A stretch of DNA of 64,000 nt from Elysia crispata (taxonomy: Eukaryota; Mollusca; Gastropoda; Plakobranchidae), in the NCBI GenBank assembly GCA_033675545.1, contig JAWDGP010003545.1, positions 476,501 to 540,500 on the forward strand. The letters are read 5' to 3'. A program made the translations under genes and the position numbers. A model generated the notes under the pieces. That model was not told the DNA's origin and ran no database searches. It saw only the letters and a program-made list of their open reading frames with translations. How positions within the stretch are numbered: the first letter of the stretch is position 1; each line of letters begins with the position of its first letter. This document shows, in pieces, positions 23,301 through 34,512 of this stretch.

Positions 23301-25809
23301 CTCACATTGACTTGTTTTTCAGAAGATAGAATTATTTAGAAAAAAATGCCAAATTTTAAGCTTAAAAAACAAGGAAAGTCATTTGGAGCAGTTTGCTATT
23401 ATTTTATTGTTCAATTGCCAAAATTGCAGACAAAGTGGAAAGATAAGTATGGGAATTGTATTCCTGAAGGCAGTGAAACTTAACCTTGAAAGTCAATTCT
23501 CTTTAACCCCTTCGTGCCATACATGACGTACAATGTACGTCATATTTTCTTCATTAAATACAGTGACAAGATGCCCTACATGACGTACGACGTACGTCAT
23601 GCTTTTTGTGCCAAGATGCCATACCGTCATGATATATCGATAGAATAGTGAAAAATCATCAAAGTCTATGCTAAAGTTACTTAGAAATTTGAATTTATCG
23701 ATATTTTTTCCTTATAAATCAACTTTTCTTATAAGAAAACAACCTTCAGTAAGGGTGGGCTTTTAGCTTTTCTTCCTCTGTTTACATTCTGTCCATTGCT
23801 TTCATTCTCTCAGCCATGATGGAACCTTCAACAAGCTCTAACGATGGTAGTAAGTGCTCTCGAAGAGTTTTGTACAATAAGAAACAGGTATTAGACCTAT
23901 TACATGGTGATTCAAGCGAAGATGAGGCTTTATATGAAGATTCAGGCAGTGACTATGAAGAGTCTAGAACAAGATCTAGTTCTAGTTCAGAAAGTGAGAC
24001 AGGTGGATCTAGATCTAGATCTAGATCTATCAATGAAACTTTGAAAGCTGGAAAGAAACGACAAATACCTGCCAATAGAGTTAGTTCTAAATCTAGATCT
24101 AGATCTAGATCTAGCTCTAAGAAACAGAAAACATCAGGAAAAACAAAAAACTGTAGAGAGGGCAATGATAATCAGTCTAACCACACCTCACATATAGCGT
24201 TTGCTCCTTACAAATTTTCAAACTCAAACCATGCATCACTGCATAGACACACATCACCTACGTCACGAACGGGTTAATGTAGTATCTTACCTTGGTTTAA
24301 TCTAGATCTAAACTACTCAAAGTGTACTGGAACAAACAAGATGTGTGGTTGATTAAGCGATGGAGAAAGTATCCTCATTTGTTATTTTTTCTTGACTCAA
24401 TGAGAGAAAGACTGCTTTCTTTTCATCTTTTAAATGGTTGAACCATGAAAGAAGTTCAATCGAGAAAATTTGCTGTTACTTAAACTGAAGGAAATAATCA
24501 ACAGCAGTGATCAGTGGTTTATAATTATATCAATAGTTACAGCTATTAGTAAACTAGCGTTTGATTTTAAATATTTGTAATTTAAGCTCTTCTGGTTAAA
24601 TGTATTTTTTGAGAAAAAACACCATGGCACTTGCCTTTGTCTGTTAACTGCTTATTCTGACCCCTGGCTTTCCAAGTGTAAAGTCATCCAGTATAACTAT
24701 TGAGCCTGTCCATTCAAAATATTTCTCATAAGAAAAAAAAAATTGTACCATCAGGTAATTAATATTTACACTGGTAGTTCTTTTTTTTATTACTATCAGG
24801 AACTTTTGAGCTGTCCATTCAAAATATTTCTCATAAGAAAAAAAAAAGTGTACCATCAGGTAATTAATATTTACACTGGTAGTTCTTTTTTTTATTTTCA
24901 ACTGTTACTCTAGCAATTAAATGACTCCCTAGTGATCTCACTTATATCTGTACCTCTTTTTTATTAGGCTAAATGTAGTACAAATTTTTGCAAAAGAAAA
25001 TATTAGCTTTTTCAGATACTTAACTGTGAATTTCCTACGCTTAACAGATTATCATTCTTTTCATTGATAAAGTACACCTAGAAAATGTTTTTCTCAAACA
25101 TCAGATCCACTTTGGAAAAAAAGCCAAACATTTTAATATTATCATCACATATATAAAGGCCATGCTGTGGGCATTAACAATCATTTCAGACTTCAAAATC
25201 CATATTTGCTTTCAATGCTACTCTTCTGTCTCTCTGTCTATTATGTCTTCTTTACCACAGTATCAAGTATGTTTTTAGTTGTAATTTTTCTTCTGAATAT
25301 TTTGTTGGATTTTTTTCATTCAATTTAATTATATGCTATTTTACTTTTAGCATGCAAATGGTATCAAATTCTCTTTTTAATTTCAGCCATAAATCTGAAT
25401 TGTAGAATTTATGTGAAAATCAAAATGAAACAAGCAAAAAAACACAACATGTAATTGGTGTCTTTCAAAAGTATATCCAATTGAACATCAATAGAAAACT
25501 TACAAACTTTACTGTTTGTTTATGAGAAAAGGTTATCAAGGGGTAGGTTTTACATTTTCAACTCTCTGTCGTGGATTATTTAAATTATATTTTGCTTATG
25601 TGTTTTCACAGTTTAAATCATCATTGGTCAGAGATTTTTCTCAGCTTGCACTGCCAAGGTTTGAGGATGGGACCTTCCAACCAATAGTTCAAAAGATTTT
25701 ACCTCTCTCAGACATTGCCAAAGCCCACACTCTGATGGAAGCCAACAAAACTCTTGGGAAAATAGTCCTCAAAGTTCATGAAGATGATACAATAAAAGAT
25801 GAACTATAA
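14356..25809 (+). CDS. TP53I3: Quinone oxidoreductase PIG3-like (TP53I3), complete, seven exons
   Basis: Exons 14356-14490, 15047-15182, 16558-16689, 16967-17179, 20148-20255, 22926-23014 and 25612-25809 join to 1011 nt, encoding 336 residues; human PIG3 has 332. All introns are GT-AG, with phases 0,1,1,1,1,0. The protein is a zinc-less medium-chain dehydrogenase/reductase. The N-terminal GroES-like fold carries [15 protein letters not shown]. The Rossmann fold has [11 protein letters not shown] (about residues 146-156), and TAGSQEK (170-176) matches the NADPH-phosphate pocket of the family. [15 protein letters not shown] and a C-terminal [14 protein letters not shown] are family hallmarks. 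PIG3 reduces ortho-quinones with NADPH in the cytosol and in vertebrates is induced by p53. An acceptor at 14335-14336 just before the ATG implies a 5'UTR intron. Polyadenylation signal AATAAA at about 25997. Introns 5 and 6 hold transposons. Confidence 0.93.
15183..16557. other. PIG3 intron 2
   Basis: AT-rich intronic sequence; no nested gene or recognisable element. Confidence 0.6.
17180..20147. other. PIG3 intron 4, about 3 kb
   Basis: Ordinary AT-rich intron. Short ORFs at 18.6-18.9 kb and elsewhere have no recognisable domain. Confidence 0.6.
21985..22190 (+). pseudogene. Possible remnant of a transposon-borne protease-like domain
   Basis: The plus-strand frame contains [18 protein letters not shown], vaguely like the 'I…FDSHS' core of OTU/ubiquitin-protease-like domains found in some animal transposons. 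The match is short, from memory only, and the catalytic residues cannot be assigned. Treat as a lead. Confidence 0.2.
22167..22540 (-). pseudogene. Penelope-like element fragment (RT C-terminus to GIY-YIG start)
   Basis: The minus strand reads [11 protein letters not shown], a stop, then a block including [19 protein letters not shown] and [11 protein letters not shown], then a Cys-rich CNC…C…G.C motif and KDTYIGI. This order is familiar to me from metazoan proteins that couple a reverse transcriptase to a GIY-YIG endonuclease. One in-frame stop and loss of both flanking domains make it a dead fragment. Similarity ends abruptly after TYIGI, which suggests capture by the surrounding inverted-repeat element. 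Confidence 0.75.
23503..24277 (+). mobile_element. piggyBac-like element, non-autonomous, in PIG3 intron 6
   Basis: Flanked by TTAA on both sides (23503-23506 and 24274-24277), the exact piggyBac target. The terminal repeats are inverted: left CCCCTTCGTGCC, right (reverse complement) CCCGTTCGTGAC. Just inside the left end are two palindromes of 21 bp, at 23523-23543 and 23580-23600, each built on ATGACGTAC…GTACGTCAT. They sit in a 55-57 bp repeated unit with a third degenerate copy. The internal ORF covers only a transposase-like N-terminus. Length is about 775 bp against more than 2 kb for autonomous members. Confidence 0.85.
23816..24277 (+). CDS. Truncated piggyBac transposase N-terminus (153 codons)
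   Basis: Opens at ATG 23816 and closes at a TAA formed by the right-hand TTAA itself. Residues 30-60 are acidic and serine-rich ([16 protein letters not shown]), as is common at the N-terminus of piggyBac transposases. Residues about 66-100 are Ser-Arg repeats ([23 protein letters not shown]) encoded by pure CTAGAT hexamers. The DDD catalytic core and the C-terminal Cys-rich finger are absent, so it has no transposase activity. Whether it is translated is unknown. Confidence 0.6.
   Translation: MMEPSTSSNDGSKCSRRVLYNKKQVLDLLHGDSSEDEALYEDSGSDYEESRTRSSSSSESETGGSRSRSRSINETLKAGKKRQIPANRVSSKSRSRSRSSSKKQKTSGKTKNCREGNDNQSNHTSHIAFAPYKFSNSNHASLHRHTSPTSRTG
24707..24896. repeat. Tandem duplication, period 105 bp
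   Basis: TGTCCATTCAAAATATTTCT begins at 24707 and again at 24812, and each copy continues to the same TTTTTTTTATT run. The copies are almost identical, so the event is recent. It lies in PIG3 intron 6. Confidence 0.92.
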
Positions 25810-25996
25810 GACCCAGCAATCATATGTTATATATCCTATGTTATACTCAGAAAAAAATGGTGTGATCTGAAATTACAAGGTCATTGACCTTCTGTTTAAT
25901 CAGATACAATATGCAGAGCTTATGTTTAATTTTATCAGAATATATGTTGAAATTCATACATAAAATATGTGACTGAAAAATATGTTCATGCCAGTG

Positions 25997-26002
25997 AATA
26001 AA
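25997..26002 (+). terminator. Polyadenylation signal of PIG3
   Basis: AATAAA about 190 bp after the stop codon, with no earlier canonical hexamer seen. Confidence 0.6.
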
Positions 26003-27135
26003 TATAACATAATAACTATTATAATGACTTTGCTTTTGACATGGAAATTTTCGAAGTGGGATTATAGAGATATTTTAAATCCTTGTCTCAATTTTGATGT
26101 GCTTGATTGTATCTTGTTACATATGCAGCTGCTTAAAAATTCTGTTTAGTTAGGTTCTGGCACCCTTTGGTCTGTAAATTATTGTGAACACCACCTTGGG
26201 AGAAATTTTACTAATATTCCTTTGATTCATCTACTGCTGTAACGCTACATGTCATCCTTCCCCACTTTTTACATCATTAGTCTGCAGCATAAATAAGCCT
26301 AATGATTTCAGGATGCTTGTCCCCTGTCTTTATTGAATTTATAGTTAAAAGACATAAAACATTTGTTGACAAACAATATGGCCCTATTTTTAGAAGAGGA
26401 GGATAATCTGGGACCTTAAAGAAGAAAAAGCTAGTATGGGTATGGGAAGCTTGATACTGCTACTCCTATTCATACTACTAAAAGATGCCTATTTCTGCAA
26501 TTAATATTGCATAAATCATTATATCAAAATCAAAAAGGCTATGGCTATTACAATGTCAGCATTACTGCTAGTACTACAACAACAAAATTCAGTCAAGAAC
26601 TGCTACAGCTATTCAACAATTCAATGTTATGTCTGCTATCACTTTTCTAAAGCAAGTCTGCAGTAAGAATATGCTTTATATTTTCTTTTTTACAGAAAAG
26701 CACCTCATCAAAAGAGATCATAATGACAACATATCTCCCCGTTCCTCCTATCATGTTCACTCTGTCTCTCTATCTCTGTTATTGTTTCTAAAAGTACTAC
26801 AATTGTACAAGTATCTGAAAGAGGTAAGATCTCAAGGCTTGTCGGGACAAATGTGTTTTCAGTTTAGTTTAAAGGTTGATAAAGTGTTGTTTACTCATAA
26901 GGAATGGTTATTCACTTGCCACAACCTGATATGACTAAACATTCTTACGGCTTCAATGATAACATGAGCTATTAAAAGTTTCGGGTAAACTTGAGCTTTC
27001 CAGTGGTACTATTTTTATCCATTGTCAACCGAAACTGGTTTTCAATGAGGCTAAACAAAACTTTTTGTTATATTGAGCACGTACAGAGCCCATAGGACAC
27101 CCTTCAGATAGGCAATTGCGATGTACAGTGGTGTA

Positions 27136-27610
27136 CAGTGGAAACCTCAAAAACCGAAGTCTGATTATTCGAATTTCTCATAAACCGAATTTTGCAAGAT
27201 GATAATTTTTTTTTTCTCTTTGGCTTTGTTAGAATTGAACTCGTATTTCGAAGTATTTCTGATTTGATTCTCTTAATTCGAAGTCGATACCACCTCATAA
27301 GGCATCACAAAAGTGCCACATGCATCTCTCAAGCAGCAAGCAATGCTAATCACTGCCCAAGAAAGGATGATCAGTGCGCTAACAAATCAAGAAGGGAGCG
27401 GATGCATTAACAATAAAGTGCAAGTAGCAAATCTGTACTGATACGGATAGCAACGTAGGACAGGGGAAGGGGAGGGTTGCTTGTTGCAGGCTCAGTACAC
27501 ACTCACTCAATGAATCTTAGACTCTGTTATATCCATTTTTGTAATTCGATTACTCTTAATTCGAAGATTTAATCCATTCCCATACAATTCAAATTATGAG
27601 GTTTCCACTG
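27136..27610. mobile_element. pogo/Tigger-like MITE
   Basis: About 475 bp. Ends are inverted, CAGTGGAAACCTCA on both sides, flanked by TA (27134-27135 and 27611-27612). The arms carry repeated TTCGAA/AATTCGAA motifs, characteristic of pogo-type terminal repeats. No transposase frame. Confidence 0.8.
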
Positions 27611-27925
27611 TATGTACACAGTGCAGGCAACTGTTTAAGTTTCTAATGGTAGGCACATAGACTAAGTGAGTAAGTCTTTTAAAATATATATAGGAAAACA
27701 ACTCATTTAGTCATTATAGTTAATCCTATTTTGCACCAGCAATCGGTGTAGTTCTTTTGAAAGTGGTTTTACAGATTCCCAGCAGGGAATCTGTTCAATT
27801 AGCCCAGCAGCAATATTCTAAAATTGCCATACCTGCGTAAATTTCTGAAGCTTATGCAATGAGTGCGTTATGGTAATCAAGTCTATATAAAAACATATCA
27901 GTTTGTTGGTACTATTAGTGGCTAA

Positions 27926-28527
27926 GTGAGGTCTTACAAGCTTTATGTCGCTGAATCTAAATTGCAAGTTTTTCTCAAGAAATTTGATGATCAAAAGTAA
28001 GTTAGATCAGAATTCATATAGATGCACAGGCTTTTAACCTTATTGGAAACCATGTTTTTTCCCCACGTATGATCAAATTCAAAGCAAATGTATTAAGTAA
28101 ATTTGTTTTATTGACAGGATTAATTACAATTATCTCAGTTTTTTTCCCTCTTCATTGAACTTGACTTAATTAAAAGACATACATGCTGAAACATCTTTGA
28201 TGCAGGTTTGCAAAGATTTAAATAAGGAATGAAAGTTTCCAATCCCTAAAGACTTATTCAGCTGAGTCATCAACATTGTGTTGATAATGATAGTTAAAAC
28301 ATACATGTATTTTTCTTTAAAACAAGTGACAAGGGCTAGGAACACTGAGAAAACAAAATAGGACCTTGAGGGACACTGAATATGAGAGACTTTCATGGGT
28401 GGGAATCTCCGTTCTCAACTCTGTGATCTAATTAATATATGTATCACAGAAAAACTGTAATGTCACAACATTTCTTGAGAAAAACTTGAAATTTAGATTC
28501 AAGGACATAAAGCCTATAAGACCTCAC
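27926..28527. mobile_element. Foldback/MITE-like element with 60-bp inverted arms
   Basis: The left arm 27926-27985 (GTGAGGTCTTACAAGCTTTA…) pairs with the right arm 28468-28527 (…AAAGCCTATAAGACCTCAC) with few mismatches. The interior is AT-rich and non-coding. The superfamily cannot be assigned because no clear target duplication was seen. Confidence 0.75.
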
Positions 28528-28529
28528 AG

Positions 28530-31500
28530 AAGCAACCCCTTCCCCACCCCCCACCCATCAAAAAAAAAAATTATACATTTTAAAATGTTATTGCAAAGAT
28601 AACAGCTACGTCTAGAAAATAGATATCATTTAGATTGCTGCATTGCTGTCTACTTCCCCTATTTTTTATTATACGTACTTCTATTTTTATCACTAGAACT
28701 ATTGCTTCCAATTATTTTAAAATAAAGACATAGCAAGACTAATCATGTAACAAGGGGAAAAAGATGTACAGTATTTGTAAAAATACAAATACTATTCCCT
28801 TTCTCTTCACTTTATGTGCATGTACATGTATTGCTATTATCATGAGAAATTAAAAAAAAAGTTAGATTTAGCTATTTTTATTTTTTTTTAATGTAAAGTG
28901 TATTTCCATTTACAAAAACTCATTAAAAAACAAAGTGTTTGAAAAAATTTTAATAAAAAATTTTTATTACTCACTCTCTTGTATGAAATGTTTAAGAAAA
29001 AAAAAACTGCTAAAAATGCCGATAATTTGAGAAGTTAAGTATTTTTATCATAAAAAAAAAATTTCCATGAAAAATTTTATCAGCTGATTCTCCTTGATCC
29101 ACAAGTGTCTGTAAAGATTTAAAAATAAAATAGTGAGAAATCAATCCTTGAAGGTGAAAAGCAAATGAGCTTCATATTCAGTGAAATTATAAAAAAAAAA
29201 TTTCATGACTTGTAATGAAAATAAAATTACATTAAAAAATAAAAAAAATAAGATCATATGCTACAAATACAACCTTTAACAAGAGATCATGGGAATGTAA
29301 CTGGTAGTACTGGGATGTGGTGGGAAAACTAAAAATTGCATATCTCTGATGTCCTCTATAACATAGATTTAATAAAAATTGTTCCTTTATGCAGTTTTTC
29401 AACAAAGAAGGTCAAAAGACTAAGGACCTCCCAATGATATGCGAGGTAATTGATAGGAGCAGAAGCAGGTAGGCTGACACTTTCCCCATTGTGTATTATA
29501 TGTTGGCAGATAACAGCATTTCAGGTGTTTTATTAAGACTTTTCCTGTAAAAAACAGAAATCAGTCCTTGTCCTGCTTTATCACAATGCATTAAAATGTC
29601 TAACAGTTTTTCAAAAGTTAAAACGGGAAAAAAAGACAAAAATCTTTGCTGTATATGCAAATAGCACAGAAAATACTGTGATGATGCACCTTGCATGAAT
29701 GGACCATTTTTTTTTCTTAAAAAATACGCAATTGACGCAGCAGCTGTAAAATCCTTTAAAAGACTCTCAGTCTCAAGATAAGGGAGCTCTAAATCTAATT
29801 AGATCTGCAGTCCAAACTTTTCTTCTGTTTCTGCACTTGTCAAATATACAGACTCTTTATCACCAGCTGACATGAGAACTTTAGAGAAAACTTTCATCCA
29901 TGAAGTTGATGACTCTCTTATCTCGTAACTGCAAATATGACAGGGGGGGAGGTAAAAGCAAGTCTTAAGTTAATATGTGAAAACTGTTCACCATTTGCTC
30001 TCTGTCTCACTAAACTGTGCTGATCCATTCTAAACAAAAAAGAAATTTTGAAAAATTAGAAAAAAACATTGTCTCCTTTAAACACAGAACCTGCATTTTA
30101 ATCCTTTTCTTCCTTGACTTTTTCTTGGGATTGAACACATTCACATCAAAATTAACATTTAATTCCCTAATGTATTAAAAAAAAAAACCCACAAAGAACA
30201 AGTATTCATACTATTCTGGTTCTTAAAAAAATTGGTGTACAAGATGGATAACTCAGATCTTCTTGCTGGAAATCCAGTGAAACATTTTTTCTTTTTCATT
30301 GCACTTGTAACTGCTGTCTTAAAAATAAGCAGCTGAATAAAGAATATAGTATACATGTATGTACTACCTAAGCAGATGAAGCACAATCAGTATGAAGATA
30401 GGACTTCAAGAAAAAAAATTCCATTATTATTTTAAAGGTGGGTCTCTCTTATGTTGATATTTGCAATCTGATTTCATAAACTCCATAGTGTCCATCTTCA
30501 TATTTAGCCGAGAAGGTAAAAATCATCAATACTTTATCCACTGAGTATTAAGTAATGAAATCTGCACCCAATATGAAGTTCAAGTATAAAATAGCTCACT
30601 TTACTCATGATCATTGCTTTTATATTTAGGAGAGATTTCTAGGTAAAAATTTGATTTTAAATTAAAGTATTAATAGATAAATTTAAAAATGTAAGAATAA
30701 ATGCCCCTGAATGTGAATTGCAATATGATAAAAAAAAAATATTTCAGACTGATCTCTGAAGACTCCCTGTTATCTAGCTCCCCAATGAGTTTCTACCTAC
30801 TTCAATTCATTTTCCTGAATAATGAAGGGAAAAAAAAAAATTTGAACCTGTAATAGAAACAATAAATGCTGGTATCTTCATCTGAAACATGATTGGAACA
30901 AAATCGAATTTTCTGCACAGGTGTTTCATAAAATGTTACACAAGTTTTCTGATTATAAATTTCAAATGGAAAAAAAAAAGTGTGTGTAAAATTCAAACAA
31001 AAAACTGATCACTGCAACATACAGAAGCAAATGTACAAAAGGAAAACAGTGTTAATGCATAAAGTATATAGTAATATGAAAAAAAATGGATAAATCAAAT
31101 CTAAGGTAAATTGTATTATTATGGCATAATGGAATGATTTCAAGTCAAAATTTAAAGTACTTGATGTGAAGAAATCATCTAATTTTAAAGGCCCAACGCC
31201 TTTTTTAGGCATTTGGTTAAATATTACAGGGATTTCAAAGCTATTTTGTTCCTAAACAAGAAAAAAAAAAGCAAATGCATGGCAGAGAAAACCCTGATGA
31301 AACTAAATCTTTCTAATATGAATATAAAAACCTAATATTGAATAAATAAATTCAAAATAGTCAAGACTAGTAATAACTTTCTTGAAACTAAATTCTGTCC
31401 CATTGGAATCAGTAATTTTTGGTTCACATCATAGTAAAACTGCAATGAGATAGGCTACTATGAATACTTCTCACACAATACATGTATTACTTTGTACACT

Positions 31501-33780
31501 ATCAAAACTCCTTCCAATTCACAAGGACTGTGAAATACTTCTGAGAGGTTTACATTTAAAAACTTCCAGAGCATGACACATTTGTGTGCTGGGACAGTTT
31601 ACATGCTAATATGTCTCTTGCTATTGTCATACTTCTTTCTTACAAATATGTTAATTAAATTCTAGGCTGCAATTTCACTTACAAATATAATGTACAAGTA
31701 AAAAAGCTAATGAAATGAATAAATATTTATTAAGCCGTCAAACTAGTCTTGACAATTTTAACTACTTATAAAGTAAATAATTTAACAATTCCAATCAAGT
31801 ATAGTCCAGTACTTTATAATTTTGAAAACGAATTCCATGCTACAGTGTATTACATTTTTGTCAAAAACATTCCGTTTTCCCCATTGATTCCTCCTTTTTA
31901 CAGTCATGTATAAACTTTACTATGTAATTGCATTTATTTCTGATCATCATCTTATTCGTTGTATTATCTTCCTCCATCTTCTATTATAAAACCTTAGTGT
32001 TAATAACAAATTAATTGTATCTGTACATCTAACATTTTGATGACCTGAGCATCAAAGACAATAATGGAATATATCCCCAATTCTCCAATATTCAGCTCCC
32101 CCCCCATCCCACAATACATCATAAGCCATACTGGGAATTAGAACTTGCTCAACAGATATTACCTGATCAATCTGAAATGCAAAAATTGTTCTGTAGCTGA
32201 AGCCCTTTGATGTACCCCATTTTTCTGCAATTTATCACATAGAGCTGTACCTAACCAACCCCAAGCACACTTGTAGGATAATTTGGTAATTATAAATAAC
32301 TTGGTGTCATTACTATCAAAGCTTATATAGTGAAACGTTTATATGTCAAATCTATAGTTGTGTTATTTCTTTTTTGTCCCTTAGTTATAAAGTTGTATCC
32401 CTATGTCCTTTTAGACCCTTTAAAATGAACAGAAACTCGTAAATAACATGCCAGACAAGAATGCTGACTGCAAAGAAATCCACCAAAAGTCAATCAGCCC
32501 ACCGAATTCGCTTTGTATGAGAAGATGGCTTAATCCAGCATGGTAATTTTCTCAATGAATCTGGGAATTTCTTGCTTGGTACTGGTTACTATCAATAGAC
32601 AGCATTATTAGGCTATTTCATTTATTTCATTCCAATGCAAGACACACATTGAGGCAATTATTTGGGTTACACTTTTGGCGCAATTTCATCAAAAAAAATT
32701 GCATCACGATTTTAATACTGAGGGGCTGTACCGAGAGAGCAATATAAAAAATAAAGACCAATTTAATTCATTCAAAGCACAGTTACCAGACAGTTTTATA
32801 CCAGAAAGTAAATTTTCAATACCAATTAAAAAATCATAATTTAGAATTGCGATTCTTTGATCAGATTGTTTTGAAAATACCTGAAATCTAATCATCACAA
32901 GCTTTTCATTAATACAAGGAGCCAGAATATTTGTTCTGTGGTACCTTCATCCAAATACTTCTTTGCATATAGGCTGCCTACGATTGTTTACACCTATCTG
33001 GTATTTTGTACAAGGTGCTTGTTGTTGGCTAAGTTCATCATGACACATTTTGAGTAAATAGAAAGAGTATATATATATGTAGATGATATTAACTTTAAAA
33101 CATTCTGTTTAATGAATGATCAATTACATCTATAACACAAACCTACTATCACTGCACTTGCAAATTTCTCCTATCTCAATCTCAGACTAAAACTTTTCAG
33201 ATTTGTTTCTGCGCATTACTTATTATTTAAAAAAATAAAAAAAAAACATATTAAAAAGATACTCATATTCATTGACCATATATTTCCTTTTTTGTGGAAA
33301 ACTTGAAAACAGAAACTAGGCAAACGAATGTTAAAAACCACCATTCTACATTGTAATTATTGATAAGCAGTTTCTATGCAAACTCATTATAAATGCAAAT
33401 CATTAATATTATAAATATATGCGTTGTCTGACAAAAACAATAGCAAATAGCAAGGCATTTGATTCGGTTGTATTTTTAATGGCAATATATTCAATGATTC
33501 CTATTTTCTTTCTTTCACATCTCTAAGGGAAAAAAAGGGATGCATAATAATTTATCAGCCACTTTTTCCAAGTCTGCGCAACACTCTGATAAAGAAGTAA
33601 ATTTATTTTGCATCTATGAACATCAAAATTGTTTAAATGACAAAATAACAGTACTTGTATTTAATCTCCAACCATCAGAATATCAATAACATTTGGACTT
33701 GTTATTTGCTTCATTTTCAATCATTATTATCTTTTAGCACTTTTCAGAATCAGACGCTAATATTAAGTAAAGAGCATTCC
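28530..33780. other. Intergenic, about 5 kb, very AT-rich
   Basis: Many A/T homopolymers and short spurious ORFs. I see no gene, RNA or element ends. Confidence 0.55.
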
Positions 33781-33787
33781 ACAAAAT

Positions 33788-34505
33788 CAGGGCTGGGATT
33801 GACTACCCCAAAAAAAAAGGCTGAAATCTCTCGCTGCGACCGCTGAAGGCGGGAGACTTACTAGGGGGGTCCGGGGGCATGCTCCCCCATGAAAATTTTG
33901 AAAATCCAGGCAATTTAAAGCCAACTGGGTCTAGTTGTTTATGTAAAATGTCCTTACCTGGAAGTCTTTGGCTCGAGACATGTGTCCGGAAAGAGCACTA
34001 AATCCTTTGCTACCATACTGAATTTCTGTTTCACAAAGCGTGCAATAAGCTTCAGTTTCCTAATAAACTCGCCAGCTCTCCGTTGATGTATGGTTTTATC
34101 ACACCACTCCCAACGCCATCCATTATACCCGAATTGTTGAAAGATTCACCTCTTTCCACAATTTAAACACGCTTAGACATTTTTAGCCAGTGTGAATAAA
34201 GTTACTTAGTAAGTTAGTTATAGATTTAGATCTATAGATCTTAGTAGACATAGTAGAGATACCTAGATTTGTATTAAACATGAGGTAGAGTACAGTACTA
34301 CACAGACCAGTGGTGATTTCCCTATGATAGATCGAATCGAACTGGAAGAAAGAGCCAGTCAGCTGGAGTCAATTTTCATCTTTAAAGATAAAAAATAGAT
34401 TTCCGCAGTTCATTCCCGCCCAGTAGGCAGATGGTCGAGTGAAAGGCTGACCAAAACGGCAATTTCGCTTGAAATCTGCCGAAAGGCGGAAAAATCCCTG
34501 CCCTG
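33788..34505 (-). mobile_element. hAT-like element, deletion derivative
   Basis: About 718 bp. Termini CAGGGCTGGGATT (left) and CAGGGCAGGGATTTTTCCGC (right, reverse complement) are inverted and hAT-like. The direct repeat ACAAAAT flanks both ends (33781-33787 and 34506-34512). With one mismatch it extends to the 8 bp usual for hAT. It retains only a BED-finger exon. Confidence 0.8.
33961..34140 (-). pseudogene. BED-type zinc finger exon of a hAT transposase, decayed
   Basis: On the minus strand one frame reads GWRWEWCD…RRAGEFIRKLKL and, after a one-base shift, YCTLCETEIQYGSKGFSALS followed by GHMSRAKDFQ and a GTAAGG donor at about 33959. The CxxC…H pattern is that of BED fingers at the N-terminus of hAT transposases. 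The frameshift, and the absence of the RNase-H-like catalytic domain, show it is dead. Confidence 0.65.
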
Positions 34506-34512
34506 ACAAAAT

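Noticed and set aside
27104..27410. Short ORFs within the pogo-like MITE
   Set aside because: No similarity to a transposase; the element is non-coding.
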